64,000 bases of DNA, from the NCBI RefSeq assembly GCF_018687755.1, contig NZ_CP061305.1, positions 1,239,099-1,303,098 on the forward strand. Direction: 5' to 3'. The stretch is from Polynucleobacter sp. JS-Mosq-20-D10. GTDB taxonomy: Bacteria > Pseudomonadota > Gammaproteobacteria > Burkholderiales > Burkholderiaceae. Below are positions 50,188-59,759 of this stretch, piece by piece; position 1 is the first letter of the stretch; every line of letters starts with the position of its first letter. A program made the position numbers and the translations under genes. The notes beneath the pieces are model-generated. The model was not told the DNA's origin. It saw only the letters and a program-made list of their open reading frames with translations, and searched no databases.

Positions 50188-52274
50188 TGTTCTTTATTCA
50201 CCATATCAACCACACGACAATCACTACACATCTTGAGCCTCTCTAATGCAGCGCCAGCAAACGCCCCATGAGCGCCTAACTTGGAGAGCATCAAATCAAC
50301 CATCTTAGAGGTTCCAAATACCTTGCCACAGCTAATACAGTGAAAAGGCTTTGTTTCATTCAGCTCGACCTTTTCCTTGCGCTGCTCCACCGAAAGCAAG
50401 CGCGGCGATAGTGCTAAGGCCTGCTCGGGGCAGGTTTGAACGCAGATGCCACATTGAACGCAGTGCTTTTCAATAAAGGAAAGCTTCGGCTCATCCAGGT
50501 TATCCAATAGCGCGCCCTCAGGGCAGCTACCCACACAAGACATACAGAGCGTGCAAGCATCCTTATTCATATTAAGTCCGCCTAAGAAGGATGACTTTGG
50601 CAACGCTGCTCCAGCTACTGGAAGTGGTGTTTTGGCTTGCTTTTGTAAATGCTCTAGCACCATCTCTATTGTTTCGCGCTTCTGATTGCCTAAACCAAAA
50701 CTGGCAGGCGAACAAATGGCTGGAAGAGCACCGCGCTGACGCAGTCTGCCCATTGAAGACGATACTGCTTGCAGATCCCCTAGGGAGTCGATCTGTATTA
50801 ATGAAAATCGGGCATCAAATCCATAAGCAGCCAAAATGGCGTTCCCTAAATCGGTTTGCGTCTCTAGTGCGGCGCGATAAGCAGGATCCTCATCTCCAGT
50901 CAGCAATAGAATCACTTCGCCAAAACCATAGCTGAGCGCACCCAGCCATAAATCCAAACCGGTAGAAGCAATATGCTCAATGCCATAGGGCAATACAAAA
51001 GATGGCAATCCTTCAAACTGCTTTGGTCTCAAGTGCGCCAAACGCCCCAAAGAATCTAAAGCTTGGCTTCCAGCTTGAAGTGTATGCAACAGCAAAACAG
51101 GTGCTTGCGCTTGTTTAGTCTTGGCGCTCTCGAGAGCAAACACATTGGCGAGAGTTTTAATCTCTTTGCCTTGATGGGGCACGCTTGGGTAGTTGTAGCG
51201 CATTGCGCCCGATGGGCAGACTGTCGAGCAAGCTCCACAACCCATACACAAATTTGGATTGACTTCTACAGTACCCTGCCCATTCTTAAACACAGAAGAT
51301 ATAGCGCCTGTAGAGCAAACATCGATACAAGCATTGCAACCGACTTTGCCATTACGGCCATGCGCACAAATCTTTTCGTTATAGACAAAGTACTTTGGCT
51401 TTTCAAACTCGCCTACTAAACCTAATAGTTGGGTGGCAACCAATGCTTGCTCTAAGGAATCATTTCCGGGAGCAAAGTAGCCTTTTGGTGTCTGGCTCAT
51501 ACGCATCTGCGGATCAACCCGCAGATCCATAATCAAATCAAAATCAGCGCTGCGCTGACGCTCAACTCGATCAAAATTGATCGCACCAATACCAGCACAA
51601 GCCGTGACACAGGCGCGATGGGATTTGCATTTATCTAAATCAATCTGAAAGGCATCATCAATTGCACCTTCAGGGCAAACCTCAACGCAGGCCCCGCAGC
51701 GGGTACACATCTCTGGATCAATTGGGTTTTGCAAATCCCAATCTACAGTGAAATTACCTAGATAACCATCTAACTTAGTAGGACTACCGGTATAAATCGG
51801 AAAGTTTCTGGCGATGGGTAGTGCACCCGGTTCGGTACATAAAACAGAGACTTCAAGAGAATCGCTCAGCCTTTCGGCCCAAGGTAAAGCTTGCTTACCA
51901 GGACCAACGATCAATAAGCGCCCTTGGCTTTCATAATTGACGACTGGCACGGGTTCTGCTTGCGGCATCTCAGCTAAAGCTAAGAGTGCGGCAATCTTTG
52001 GGGTGGAAGCTTTAGCTTCTTGTGTCCAACCTGCGACCTCACGAATATTGACGAAACGCAATGGCGCAACCAAAGGCTTGACTGATTGCTCGGCCAGCTC
52101 ACTAAATAAAGCACTCTCTTGAGTGCACGCAATCACGATGGCATCGCTACCATCAAATGCCTTAATCACTGAACCCACTTCCTGTCTACATAAGGAAGTG
52201 TGCATGGTGAGGCCCAAGGCCTTGGCATCCAAGGGCATGGTTCCGTTGCAATTGCAGACTAATTTTTGACTCAT
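50184..52274 (-). CDS. Multi-ferredoxin of the fdh region
   Basis: A 696-residue cytoplasmic protein with several [4Fe-4S] clusters: CTRCGACVEVCP, CKSHRACVTAC, CNACIDVC, CMGCGACSTVCP, CTLCMSCVGSCP and CVQCGICVQTCP, then further CISC and CSDC pairs at the C-terminus. An N-terminal region without cysteine clusters holds a LLIVGPGKQALPWAERL nucleotide-like stretch. Such long ferredoxins are typical of formate dehydrogenase loci in proteobacteria, probably as electron relays or in cofactor or sulfur delivery. Its start follows the DUF3306 gene by 10 bases, and its stop overlaps the chaperone start by four bases. Confidence 0.87.
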   Translation of the reverse strand: MSQKLVCNCNGTMPLDAKALGLTMHTSLCRQEVGSVIKAFDGSDAIVIACTQESALFSELAEQSVKPLVAPLRFVNIREVAGWTQEAKASTPKIAALLALAEMPQAEPVPVVNYESQGRLLIVGPGKQALPWAERLSDSLEVSVLCTEPGALPIARNFPIYTGSPTKLDGYLGNFTVDWDLQNPIDPEMCTRCGACVEVCPEGAIDDAFQIDLDKCKSHRACVTACAGIGAINFDRVERQRSADFDLIMDLRVDPQMRMSQTPKGYFAPGNDSLEQALVATQLLGLVGEFEKPKYFVYNEKICAHGRNGKVGCNACIDVCSTGAISSVFKNGQGTVEVNPNLCMGCGACSTVCPSGAMRYNYPSVPHQGKEIKTLANVFALESAKTKQAQAPVLLLHTLQAGSQALDSLGRLAHLRPKQFEGLPSFVLPYGIEHIASTGLDLWLGALSYGFGEVILLLTGDEDPAYRAALETQTDLGNAILAAYGFDARFSLIQIDSLGDLQAVSSSMGRLRQRGALPAICSPASFGLGNQKRETIEMVLEHLQKQAKTPLPVAGAALPKSSFLGGLNMNKDACTLCMSCVGSCPEGALLDNLDEPKLSFIEKHCVQCGICVQTCPEQALALSPRLLSVEQRKEKVELNETKPFHCISCGKVFGTSKMVDLMLSKLGAHGAFAGAALERLKMCSDCRVVDMVNKEQ

Positions 52275-52284
52275 TGATTTCTTC

Positions 52285-52836
52285 TTAACTGGTTTTTTTA
52301 TCGACGGGCAAGAGGTCTTTATCCCCTACTTCCTGAATAGTCGTTGGTGTGGATGTTAAATCAGTCTGAGCACTTAAGGATAAAGCCTGCTCTGCTGGTT
52401 CAGGCGCTATCTTGGCAACAGTTTTTGTATCATCGGCTTGCTCATCACTATCCTTGCGGAAAATGTTGAGCATGTCCGATTGCACCATCCGCTTGAGCAT
52501 TTCCAATGGGATGGGGTCAGGCTTGGAGTAGTCGTCAATGTAAATGTCCAGTCCATCCATGATGTTGAAGTGCGGGTCCGAGAACATCTTCTTCATGGCA
52601 GCTTGCTGAACTGCTGGATCTACATCTGGTTTCATAAAGGCAGAGAAGTCAGGTGCAAAACGATCTATCTTCTCTACATCATCCAAAGTTGCTGGCGGGG
52701 GAGTATCTGCAGGAGATTGCTGCACGTCAGGGCTAGCTGCCAATGCTTGCTTGGTCTGCTCGACTGGTTTTTTTTCAGGCTCTAACTGCTCTCCAGCCTT
52801 CAGACGTGACCAGCGGCCCAAAAATCCCCCAGCCAT
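52285..52836 (-). CDS. DUF3306 domain protein
   Basis: A 183-residue hydrophilic protein starting MAGGFLGRWSRLKAGEQLE. The middle part, DDVEKIDRFAPDFSAFMKPDVDPAVQQAAMKKMFSDPHFNIMDGLDIYIDDYSKPDPIPLEMLKRM, is the DUF3306 signature. The ends are acidic and of low complexity. DUF3306 is almost always next to DUF3305 in formate dehydrogenase operons. Its job is not established. It is coupled to DUF3305, with the start and stop overlapping by one base. Confidence 0.87.
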   Translation of the reverse strand: MAGGFLGRWSRLKAGEQLEPEKKPVEQTKQALAASPDVQQSPADTPPPATLDDVEKIDRFAPDFSAFMKPDVDPAVQQAAMKKMFSDPHFNIMDGLDIYIDDYSKPDPIPLEMLKRMVQSDMLNIFRKDSDEQADDTKTVAKIAPEPAEQALSLSAQTDLTSTPTTIQEVGDKDLLPVDKKTS

Positions 52837-53375
52837 TAATCTTCTACCCCACGATTAGCGCCTTTGAAAGATTCAGGGCGATGTCGCTTCTTGGGCTCAG
52901 GACGGTAATGCTCATTGACATACTCTTGCAACCAAGAGGCATGCTCTGAAGAAAGTGATACGCTATCAACTGACTCACCGCCATCTAATAAACGCCCTGC
53001 TTCGTTGTAGCTGACACTAATGCGGTGCGGGACTGCAATCGTCGTCTCCGATTTAGCAAGCTCTATAGACTGAACATCGATATAGCGCTCAATATCCTCC
53101 TCTAAGCGCCACATCACAAACCAACACGGTTGAATAGCCGAAAGATTGAGGTAATAGCCCTCACCCTCATCTGGAAAAAGATTCAGTTCATAACCAGTGA
53201 AGAGCCAAGATTCACCTTGTTCATCGCGCCCTAAAAACTGCCCCATGATTTTGTTCTCGACACTAGCTGTATTAGTGAACTGCCCAAAATCCGGCAATAC
53301 CTCGTGCGGCGCCCACCGATATGAAATCCACGGATTATCAACAAACTGCTTACGCATGATCACAGCAAAACGCAT
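52836..53375 (-). CDS. DUF3305 domain protein
   Basis: A 179-residue protein starting MRFAVIMRKQFVDNPWISYRWAPHEVLPDF. The middle holds GYELNLFPDEGEGYYLNLSAIQPCWFVMWRLEE and the late HRISVSYNEAGRLLDGGESVDSVSLSSEHASWLQEYVNEHYRP, as in DUF3305. The partner DUF3306 gene follows directly. It probably supports formate dehydrogenase assembly, by association only. It lies six bases after the Mrp gene. Confidence 0.87.
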   Translation of the reverse strand: MRFAVIMRKQFVDNPWISYRWAPHEVLPDFGQFTNTASVENKIMGQFLGRDEQGESWLFTGYELNLFPDEGEGYYLNLSAIQPCWFVMWRLEEDIERYIDVQSIELAKSETTIAVPHRISVSYNEAGRLLDGGESVDSVSLSSEHASWLQEYVNEHYRPEPKKRHRPESFKGANRGVED

Positions 53376-53381
53376 AAGGCC

Positions 53382-54470
53382 TTAGGTGTTCTGAACCACA
53401 ATGTTCGGAAATTTATTACTCATATCTTTAGAAAGCGCTGCCACTTTGATGGCAACTCGTCTTGCAATCGTTTTATAAATTTCGCTGATAGCGCCATCGG
53501 GATCTGCCACTAAGGTTGGGCGACCCGCATCCGCCTGCTCGCGTATCGATAAGTTTAGGGGCAATGAACCTAAAAAGTCTACGTCATATTCTTGGCACAT
53601 CTTTTGGCCACCACCAGTACCGAATATATGCTCTTCATGACCGCAACTTGGACAGACATACGTACTCATATTTTCGATGATGCCCACAATCGGCACGCCA
53701 ACCTTTTCAAACATCTTCAGACCCTTACGCGCGTCCAGCAAAGCAATGTCTTGAGGGGTAGTCACAATCACCGCGCCTGTAACAGGCACCTTTTGAGCAA
53801 GCGTTAGTTGAATATCACCGGTACCAGGAGGCATATCTACAATCAAATAATCGAGATCACGCCAACGGGTTTGACGCAGTAGTTGCTCTAAGGCAGAGGT
53901 CACCATAGGGCCGCGCCAAACCATAGGGGCATCGTTATCGATCAAAAAACCGATCGAACTCGCTTGGAGGCCATGACCTTCCATTGGCTCCATGGTGTTT
54001 TCTTCAATAGATTCCGGTCTACCGGTAATTCCCAACATCATCGGCTGGCTTGGTCCATAGATATCCGCATCCAACATGCCTACTTGCGCACCTTCAGCGG
54101 CCAAAGCTAAAGCAATATTCACGGCGGTAGTCGACTTTCCGACCCCACCCTTGCCACTGGCTACAGCAATAATGTTTTTTACATTAGGCAATAGTTTGAC
54201 GCCACGCTGAACAGAATGGGCAACGATTTGACTGCTCACATTGACGCTGACATTTTTAACATCAGGTAATTCACGGAGCACGGCAATCACCGATTTACGA
54301 ATCACATCAAATTGACTTTTTGCTGGATAACCCAAAACAATATCCAAACTAACATCACCGCCATCAACGCGTAAATTTTTCACACTCTTCGATGTTACAA
54401 AATCAATTTGGGTATTAGGGTCAATCAGACCTTTTAGTGCAGCTTGCACAGTCTCTACAGTAAGTACCAC
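53382..54470 (-). CDS. apbC: Mrp/NBP35-type Fe-S cluster carrier ATPase
   Basis: A 362-residue protein: an N-terminal DUF59/MIP18 domain (to about residue 90), then the P-loop ATPase with the deviant Walker A ASGKGGVGKSTT (about residue 104-115), LDADIYGPSQPMMLG and VDMPPGTGD, and the C-terminal CPSCGHE pair. ApbC delivers [4Fe-4S] clusters. The start is GTG, with AGGAG six bases before it. It leads the fdh accessory genes on the same strand; its linkage to a cluster-rich protein set makes sense, but it is also a housekeeping gene. Confidence 0.9.
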   Translation of the reverse strand: MVLTVETVQAALKGLIDPNTQIDFVTSKSVKNLRVDGGDVSLDIVLGYPAKSQFDVIRKSVIAVLRELPDVKNVSVNVSSQIVAHSVQRGVKLLPNVKNIIAVASGKGGVGKSTTAVNIALALAAEGAQVGMLDADIYGPSQPMMLGITGRPESIEENTMEPMEGHGLQASSIGFLIDNDAPMVWRGPMVTSALEQLLRQTRWRDLDYLIVDMPPGTGDIQLTLAQKVPVTGAVIVTTPQDIALLDARKGLKMFEKVGVPIVGIIENMSTYVCPSCGHEEHIFGTGGGQKMCQEYDVDFLGSLPLNLSIREQADAGRPTLVADPDGAISEIYKTIARRVAIKVAALSKDMSNKFPNIVVQNT

Positions 54471-54583
54471 CGACTTCTCCTAAGAAAAACTTCCCACTAA
54501 AGGGAGGCTCAATTGTTTATTGAGTTCTATTACAAATAATGGAATAGCGGCTAGATTAACCGCACATGCAAAAAATTGCTTAA

Positions 54584-54603
54584 AACGAGCTCAGAGGCTC
54601 GTT
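54584..54603 (-). terminator. Terminator of the pit operon
   Basis: AACGAGC and GCTCGTT form a seven-pair stem with a six-base loop, eight bases after the pit stop. On the minus strand TTTTAAGCAATTTTTT follows. Confidence 0.75.
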
Positions 54604-54611
54604 ATCGTTAC

Positions 54612-55622
54612 TCAAAAAATGAGGAGGCTGATGTAATACACCGCCATAGACATCACGGCAGTGGCTGGAATGGTGAAGATCCAGGCCCAAACGATATTGC
54701 CAGCGACTCCCCAGCGAACTGCACTTGCGCGCTGGGTGGAGCCGACGCCAACAATAGCCCCAGTAATTGTGTGGGTAGTAGATACCGGTACCCCCAGTGC
54801 AGTTGCCATGAATAAAGTGATTGCTCCACCAGTCTCAGCGCAAAAGCCGCCAACAGGTTTGAGCTTAGTCAGTTTCTGGCCCATGGTTTTCACAATGCGC
54901 CAACCACCAAACATCGTACCCATTGCAATCGCAACGTAGCAAGAAATAATAGTCCAGGTAGGTGGCATGCTGTTACTCGACTCTGCGTAGCCGGTAATGA
55001 TCAGCAGCAACCAAATGATGCCGATAGTCTTCTGGGCATCGTTGCCACCATGGCCCAAACTATAAGCACCTGCAGACACTAACTGTAAACGCCTAAACCA
55101 GCGATCTGTTTTTGATAGGTTGGCATTGCGACAAACCCAGGCTACCAACAACATCGTTAATGAGCCCAATAAGAATCCCACCAGCGGCGAAATAAAGATG
55201 AAGGAAACCGTCTTGATAATTCCTGACCATACCAAGCCATCAACACCAGCCTTAGGTAGAGCCGCTCCAACCAGTCCACCAATCAATGCATGGGAAGAGC
55301 TAGAAGGAATGCCGTAATACCAAGTAATTACATTCCAGATGATGGCGCCCACTAGGGCTCCAAAGATCACATGCAAATCTACGGCAGCTGGATGAACAAT
55401 TCCCTTGCCCACGGTAGCAGCAACACTAAGATGAAAAATGAAAATAGCAAGGAAATTAAAGAAAGCGGCAAAGAGCACTGCCTGCTGAGGCTTCAGAACT
55501 CCAGTAGAGACGACGGTGGCAATCGAGTTAGCAGCATCATGAAATCCATTCATGAAATCGAATGCCAAAGCTAGCGCTACTAAAAGCGCTACCACCCAAA
55601 ATGCGACTTCTATTGTGGTCAA
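54612..55622 (-). CDS. pit: Pit-type inorganic phosphate transporter
   Basis: A 336-residue inner-membrane protein with about ten helices. The duplicated PD001131 signature is present: DFMNGFHDAANSIATVVSTGVL near residue 23-44 and LVSAGAYSLGHGGNDAQKTIGIIWL near residue 181-205, with a late VGSTQRASAVRWGVAGNIVWAWIFTIPAT. Pit exchanges phosphate as a metal-phosphate complex driven by the proton gradient. It is preceded by a DUF47 gene, eleven bases away, a pair found widely. Confidence 0.9.
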   Translation of the reverse strand: MTTIEVAFWVVALLVALALAFDFMNGFHDAANSIATVVSTGVLKPQQAVLFAAFFNFLAIFIFHLSVAATVGKGIVHPAAVDLHVIFGALVGAIIWNVITWYYGIPSSSSHALIGGLVGAALPKAGVDGLVWSGIIKTVSFIFISPLVGFLLGSLTMLLVAWVCRNANLSKTDRWFRRLQLVSAGAYSLGHGGNDAQKTIGIIWLLLIITGYAESSNSMPPTWTIISCYVAIAMGTMFGGWRIVKTMGQKLTKLKPVGGFCAETGGAITLFMATALGVPVSTTHTITGAIVGVGSTQRASAVRWGVAGNIVWAWIFTIPATAVMSMAVYYISLLIF

Positions 55623-55633
55623 CTTATTTAACC

Positions 55634-56281
55634 TTAGGAATTTTCAAGAACAATGCCTTCAACCAAGTTGGCAACGTCTTCACATTTATCAGTCACTTCC
55701 TCAAGCAGCTCATAAATACGCTGCAGCTTAATGAGCTCACGCACTTCGATATCTTCCCGAAATAATTTAGTGATTGCAGTTGAGAGCAGGCGATCTGCAC
55801 CTGATTCCAAATGATCGATCTCGTCACAGGTCTTGAGTGCAGCCTTTGCAACTTCTGGCTCTGATATGTCTTTGAGCATACCAACAGCATTTTTGACACC
55901 AATACAGCATTGGTTGCAGAGCTGAGCCATATGCAGCATCTCATCCGTCATTTGCTTCACGTTGTAAAGATGCATGGCTTCTGTACCGTTCTGAATTAAA
56001 TCAGCCACATCGTCCATGGTATTGATGAGATCAAAAATTTGATCGCGATCGATTGGAGTAATGAAGGTCTTATGAAGGCGGCGATGCACCTCTTTAACCA
56101 CATCATCACAGGCGTGTTCTGCACTATCAACCTCTTGCGTGTATTTAGCACGCAATGCTTCATCGTTGTAATGTTCAATGAATTTTAGGAAAGATTTGGA
56201 TGCTGCAACGATATGGGCAGCATGTTCGTTGAATAATTCAAAGAAATTGCCATCGTGAGGCATTAACTTACTGAAGAACAT
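55634..56281 (-). CDS. DUF47/PhoU-like regulator of Pit
   Basis: A 215-residue all-helical protein of the DUF47/TIGR00153 family: MFFSKLMPHDGNFFELFNEHAAHIVAASKSFL, EHACDDVVKEVHRRLHKTFITPIDRDQIFDLINTMDDVADLIQ (about residues 54-96), and HLESGADRLLSTAITKLFRE. It is related to PhoU and is regularly encoded just before pit; it may modulate transport. The start is ATG. Its sequence is the usual length. Confidence 0.88.
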   Translation of the reverse strand: MFFSKLMPHDGNFFELFNEHAAHIVAASKSFLKFIEHYNDEALRAKYTQEVDSAEHACDDVVKEVHRRLHKTFITPIDRDQIFDLINTMDDVADLIQNGTEAMHLYNVKQMTDEMLHMAQLCNQCCIGVKNAVGMLKDISEPEVAKAALKTCDEIDHLESGADRLLSTAITKLFREDIEVRELIKLQRIYELLEEVTDKCEDVANLVEGIVLENS

Positions 56282-56346
56282 AATTCACGATCCTATAGAA
56301 ACAAACGACTGAGATTGAGTAACTTGCAAATATTCTAAACAATGCC

Positions 56347-56541
56347 TTAATTCACTATAGGAAACCCGGCATCTGTTATAAGCCCCGAGGCTAATTCTGG
56401 GGAGAGGGTCGTTTCTAGTGTGACCAACTGTGTCGCCAGGTCCACCTGAACCTGAGCCTGGGGATCTTGGGCTTGCACAGCACGAGTGACTGCGTTGACG
56501 CAACCACCACAAGTCATTCCTGAAACCTTGAGCGTAAACAT
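56347..56541 (-). CDS. Heavy-metal-binding (HMA) copper chaperone
   Basis: A 64-residue HMA domain with the metal motif GMTCGGC (Cys11 and Cys14 counted from the chosen ATG), typical of CopZ. AAAGGG precedes the start by five bases. It delivers Cu(I) to CopA or a sensor. The divergent copA gene begins 73 bases away, which makes the copper link strong. A GTG two codons upstream is the alternative start. Confidence 0.87.
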   Translation of the reverse strand: MFTLKVSGMTCGGCVNAVTRAVQAQDPQAQVQVDLATQLVTLETTLSPELASGLITDAGFPIVN

Positions 56542-56614
56542 GGCCACCCTTTCAAAACAGTCAAAATACAGTTGTTAATGGCTTTTTTTCGCCATGCGGT
56601 AGATTATCTTCTAC

Positions 56615-58912
56615 ATGAGCACTACAGAATCCCCAAATTCAGAGTTTTATACCCTCGACATCGGCGGGATGACCTGTGCTTCCTGTGTTAGCCGAGTAGA
56701 AAAGGCTTTAGACAAGATTCCTGGGCTTGAGGCAGCAAGCGTCAATTTAGCGACCGAGCAGGCAAGAATTCGCGTTCGGCAGGGTTCCTCAAGCCTAGGG
56801 GACATCATCGCGCTTGTTAAAAAGACAGGCTACGAAGCTAAAGAAAGTTCCATTCGAGGTAATCCGGATCAGAAGATTGGCAAGCCATTTTGGGCTGCCG
56901 ATGGTTTAGGCCGCGTGGTTCTGAGTTTTGCACTGTCAGCACCCCTCTTCTTGCCGATGTTCTTTATGCCTTTTGGTAATCATTGGTCTTTATCAGGATG
57001 GTGGCAGCTCGCTTTGGCAACACCAGTCCAATTCATTTTGGGATGGCGTTTCTATGTCGCAGGCTATAAATCCTTAATGGCTGGCGCGGGCAATATGGAC
57101 TTATTGGTTGCCTTAGGTACTAGCGCTGCTTATGGGCTCAGTCTGTATATCTTGCTCACTTCAAACCATGCACATGAACTTTACTTCGAGGGATCTGCAG
57201 TCATCATCTGCATGGTCTTATTAGGCAAATGGTTGGAGGCACGAGCCAAGCAACAAACCAGTGAAGCGATTCGCGCCCTGCAAAAACTCTGGCCAGAGCA
57301 TGCCAAAGTTTTAAACGCGGATGTTGAGCTACAGGGGAATGCAGGTATTAGCGCCGATCAATATCGCGACTTACCGCTAGAACAAGTGCTACCTAGCGAT
57401 AAAGTCTTCATACTTCCCGGTGAACGCATTCCGGTAGATGGCGTCATTATTTTGGGTAGCAGCCACGTTGATGAATCCCTGCTCACCGGCGAAAGCGAGC
57501 CCGTTAAGAAATCAATTGAATCAAAAGTCATAGGAGGCGCCTTAAATGGTGAAGGTGTACTAGTAGTGATGGCGCAAGCTGTTGGTGTTGAAAGCGTACT
57601 CTCACAAATCATTCACTTGGTAGAGGAAGCGCAAACACAAAAAGCGCCGATTCAAAAGTTAGTTGATCAGGTGAGCGCGATATTTGTGCCCACAGTCATT
57701 GTGCTTGCGCTCTTAACTGGCCTGGGTAACTGGCTTTACTTAGACTCCATCTCCGTTGCTATCTTGCGCGCTGTTTCGGTCTTAGTGATCGCTTGTCCTT
57801 GTGCGCTTGGCTTAGCCACTCCAGCTGCAATCATGGCAGGTACTGGCATAGCCGCACGTTTCGGCATTTTAATTAAGGATCCGCAAGTATTAGAGTTGGC
57901 GCATAAGCTCAATATCGTTGCCTTTGATAAGACCGGCACATTAACGGTAGGTAAGCCACGTATGCTCGCACTACTGCCTTTGGATACATCACTTGCCGAT
58001 GCCGATCAGATCCTCGCCACTGCTGCAGGCTTGCAATTGGGAAGCGAACATCCTTTGGCAAAAGCATTACTAGTTTCATCCAAGGGAAAAGGTATCGCGC
58101 CGATTCCCACCTCATTTAGCAAAGGCTTGCCTGGTATTGGGATTGAAGGTATTCCGAGTAGCGGTCCTTTTGCAGGTCAAACACTGCGTTTACAAAGCGT
58201 AGCTTCGCTTGAAGCTAGTCCTCAATACGCTATGGTGTTGCAAAAAGCACAGGCGTATTTTGAACAGGGTCAAACTGTTTCTGTGCTGATGAACTCAGGT
58301 AGCGAAAGTAATGGCGCACCTTCACCAATTGCTGTCATTGCTTTTGGAGATGAACTGAAAGTAAATGCAAAATCGGCGGTCGACGCATTGCATGCATTAC
58401 ATATTCGGACGGTGATGCTATCGGGCGATAATGTATCCGCCGCTACTCGCGTGGGAAAAATAATCGGTATTGATGAAGTCTTTGCACAAATTATGCCGAG
58501 CGATAAAGCGCAAATGATTCATCAACTACAAAATCCACCTGCAGCTCAGAAACAGTATGTTGCGATGATTGGTGATGGCGTCAATGATGCGCCAGCATTG
58601 GCGATGGCAGATGTGGGCATGGCGATGTCTACCGGGACTGATGTAGCCATGCAAGCCGCTGGAATCACGCTAATGCGTGGCGACCCTACTTTGGTTGCTG
58701 ATGCAATTGATATCTCTAAAAAAACTTGGAATAAGATTGCCCAAAATTTGTTTTGGGCGTTTGCGTTTAATACGATTGGTATACCGATGGCAGCCTTAGG
58801 CTATCTATCACCTATGCTGGCTGGGAGTGCAATGGCGCTCTCCAGTTTTTGCGTGTTGAGTAATGCCCTACTCTTAAAGCGCTGGCGCCCCAATAACCTA
58901 TCAGCTATTTAG
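56615..58912 (+). CDS. copA: Copper-exporting P1B-type ATPase
   Basis: A 765-residue transporter. One N-terminal HMA domain (GMTCASC, Cys21 and Cys24), then the actuator TGES, the ion site CPC in IACPCALG, the phosphorylation site DKTGT, the HP motif in SEHPLAK, and GDGVNDAPAL. Seven or eight membrane helices are visible. CPC is the Cu(I) export signature. The gene is divergent from the copper chaperone. Its 3' end overlaps the DUF3047 gene by eight bases. No MerR-type regulator gene is in the near region. Confidence 0.93.
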   Translation: MSTTESPNSEFYTLDIGGMTCASCVSRVEKALDKIPGLEAASVNLATEQARIRVRQGSSSLGDIIALVKKTGYEAKESSIRGNPDQKIGKPFWAADGLGRVVLSFALSAPLFLPMFFMPFGNHWSLSGWWQLALATPVQFILGWRFYVAGYKSLMAGAGNMDLLVALGTSAAYGLSLYILLTSNHAHELYFEGSAVIICMVLLGKWLEARAKQQTSEAIRALQKLWPEHAKVLNADVELQGNAGISADQYRDLPLEQVLPSDKVFILPGERIPVDGVIILGSSHVDESLLTGESEPVKKSIESKVIGGALNGEGVLVVMAQAVGVESVLSQIIHLVEEAQTQKAPIQKLVDQVSAIFVPTVIVLALLTGLGNWLYLDSISVAILRAVSVLVIACPCALGLATPAAIMAGTGIAARFGILIKDPQVLELAHKLNIVAFDKTGTLTVGKPRMLALLPLDTSLADADQILATAAGLQLGSEHPLAKALLVSSKGKGIAPIPTSFSKGLPGIGIEGIPSSGPFAGQTLRLQSVASLEASPQYAMVLQKAQAYFEQGQTVSVLMNSGSESNGAPSPIAVIAFGDELKVNAKSAVDALHALHIRTVMLSGDNVSAATRVGKIIGIDEVFAQIMPSDKAQMIHQLQNPPAAQKQYVAMIGDGVNDAPALAMADVGMAMSTGTDVAMQAAGITLMRGDPTLVADAIDISKKTWNKIAQNLFWAFAFNTIGIPMAALGYLSPMLAGSAMALSSFCVLSNALLLKRWRPNNLSAI

Positions 58913-59720
58913 AATTCTTACGCAGTAACTCGATATCTCCGTACAGGGCACGGGTTTCTGATTTTGTATTGTCGGTATCCGTCAGCAGTGCAATACCAAT
59001 GACATTACCTGGCACCTCTCCGTAAGCCAACTTGTAGTCCGCCGCTAAATCCCGCTCATGCTTGCGCCACTCACCCAGACTATCCCAACCAGAATCCACC
59101 ACAATCATCTTTACACGAGAGGTATGAGCGTTGTTCAAAACTGTATTGACTGAATTCTTACCCGACCAGATGTACATCACTGTGGCGTAAGGCATTTCTT
59201 GACCACTAATTAAGCTAGCCATCTCAAAGGTGAGTTTTTCTTTGAGGGGGAGTTTGGATTTGTTGCCATCAAAGGCTACCAAGATACGTAATGGTGCATC
59301 GTCGCGCTGACTATCAGCGTTATCTGCTTGCGGTATTGCGCCTACCGCCTTCCACTCCCATTGCAACCATAAGTTCTGTGCTGAGCGGGGGCGAAGTTTT
59401 ACCGCAAGACCAGATGCTGATGTTTTAGAGTTAGCAGCTAGCACCGTGCGACCTTGGTATTTCTCAAGTCGGTAAATGGTGTTCTTTTTATAAGGTGCGA
59501 TGCGATAGAAATGCCAACCATCTGGCATGCCATCACGCGGCTTCTCCGCAGAGAACTTGGGTAAATCCTCTTGAGCTGGCAACTGATCCGCATTGAATGG
59601 CTGCCCCGCCTCATTCTCAATAGAGTTTCCAGTCAAACCTGCACAGCCTGCTAAGGAGATGGCTATGGCGGTCAAAAGTAGCAGAGATCGAAAAAGAGTT
59701 TTTATAGGCATCCGCTTCAT
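58905..59720 (-). CDS. DUF3047 domain lipoprotein
   Basis: A 271-residue lipoprotein (lipobox LAGC, Cys26 from the chosen start). The mature part has PDGWHFYRIAPYKKNTIYRLEK, LRPRSAQNLWLQWEWKAVGAIPQ, RDDAPLRILVAFDGNKSK and NVIGIALLTDTDNT, the DUF3047 pattern of a periplasmic beta-sandwich with a role not known. I chose the start at MKRMPIKTLF; in-frame starts up to 17 residues earlier would add residues ahead of the signal. It overlaps copA convergently. Confidence 0.8.
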   Translation of the reverse strand: MKRMPIKTLFRSLLLLTAIAISLAGCAGLTGNSIENEAGQPFNADQLPAQEDLPKFSAEKPRDGMPDGWHFYRIAPYKKNTIYRLEKYQGRTVLAANSKTSASGLAVKLRPRSAQNLWLQWEWKAVGAIPQADNADSQRDDAPLRILVAFDGNKSKLPLKEKLTFEMASLISGQEMPYATVMYIWSGKNSVNTVLNNAHTSRVKMIVVDSGWDSLGEWRKHERDLAADYKLAYGEVPGNVIGIALLTDTDNTKSETRALYGDIELLRKNSK

Positions 59721-59759
59721 TGTCCCAAAGAATGGCTTGCTTAAGTCTAAAATCATCGC

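Noticed and set aside
56542..56614. CueR-type operator between the copper chaperone gene and copA
   Set aside because: I found no dyad resembling the CueR consensus in the 73 bases.
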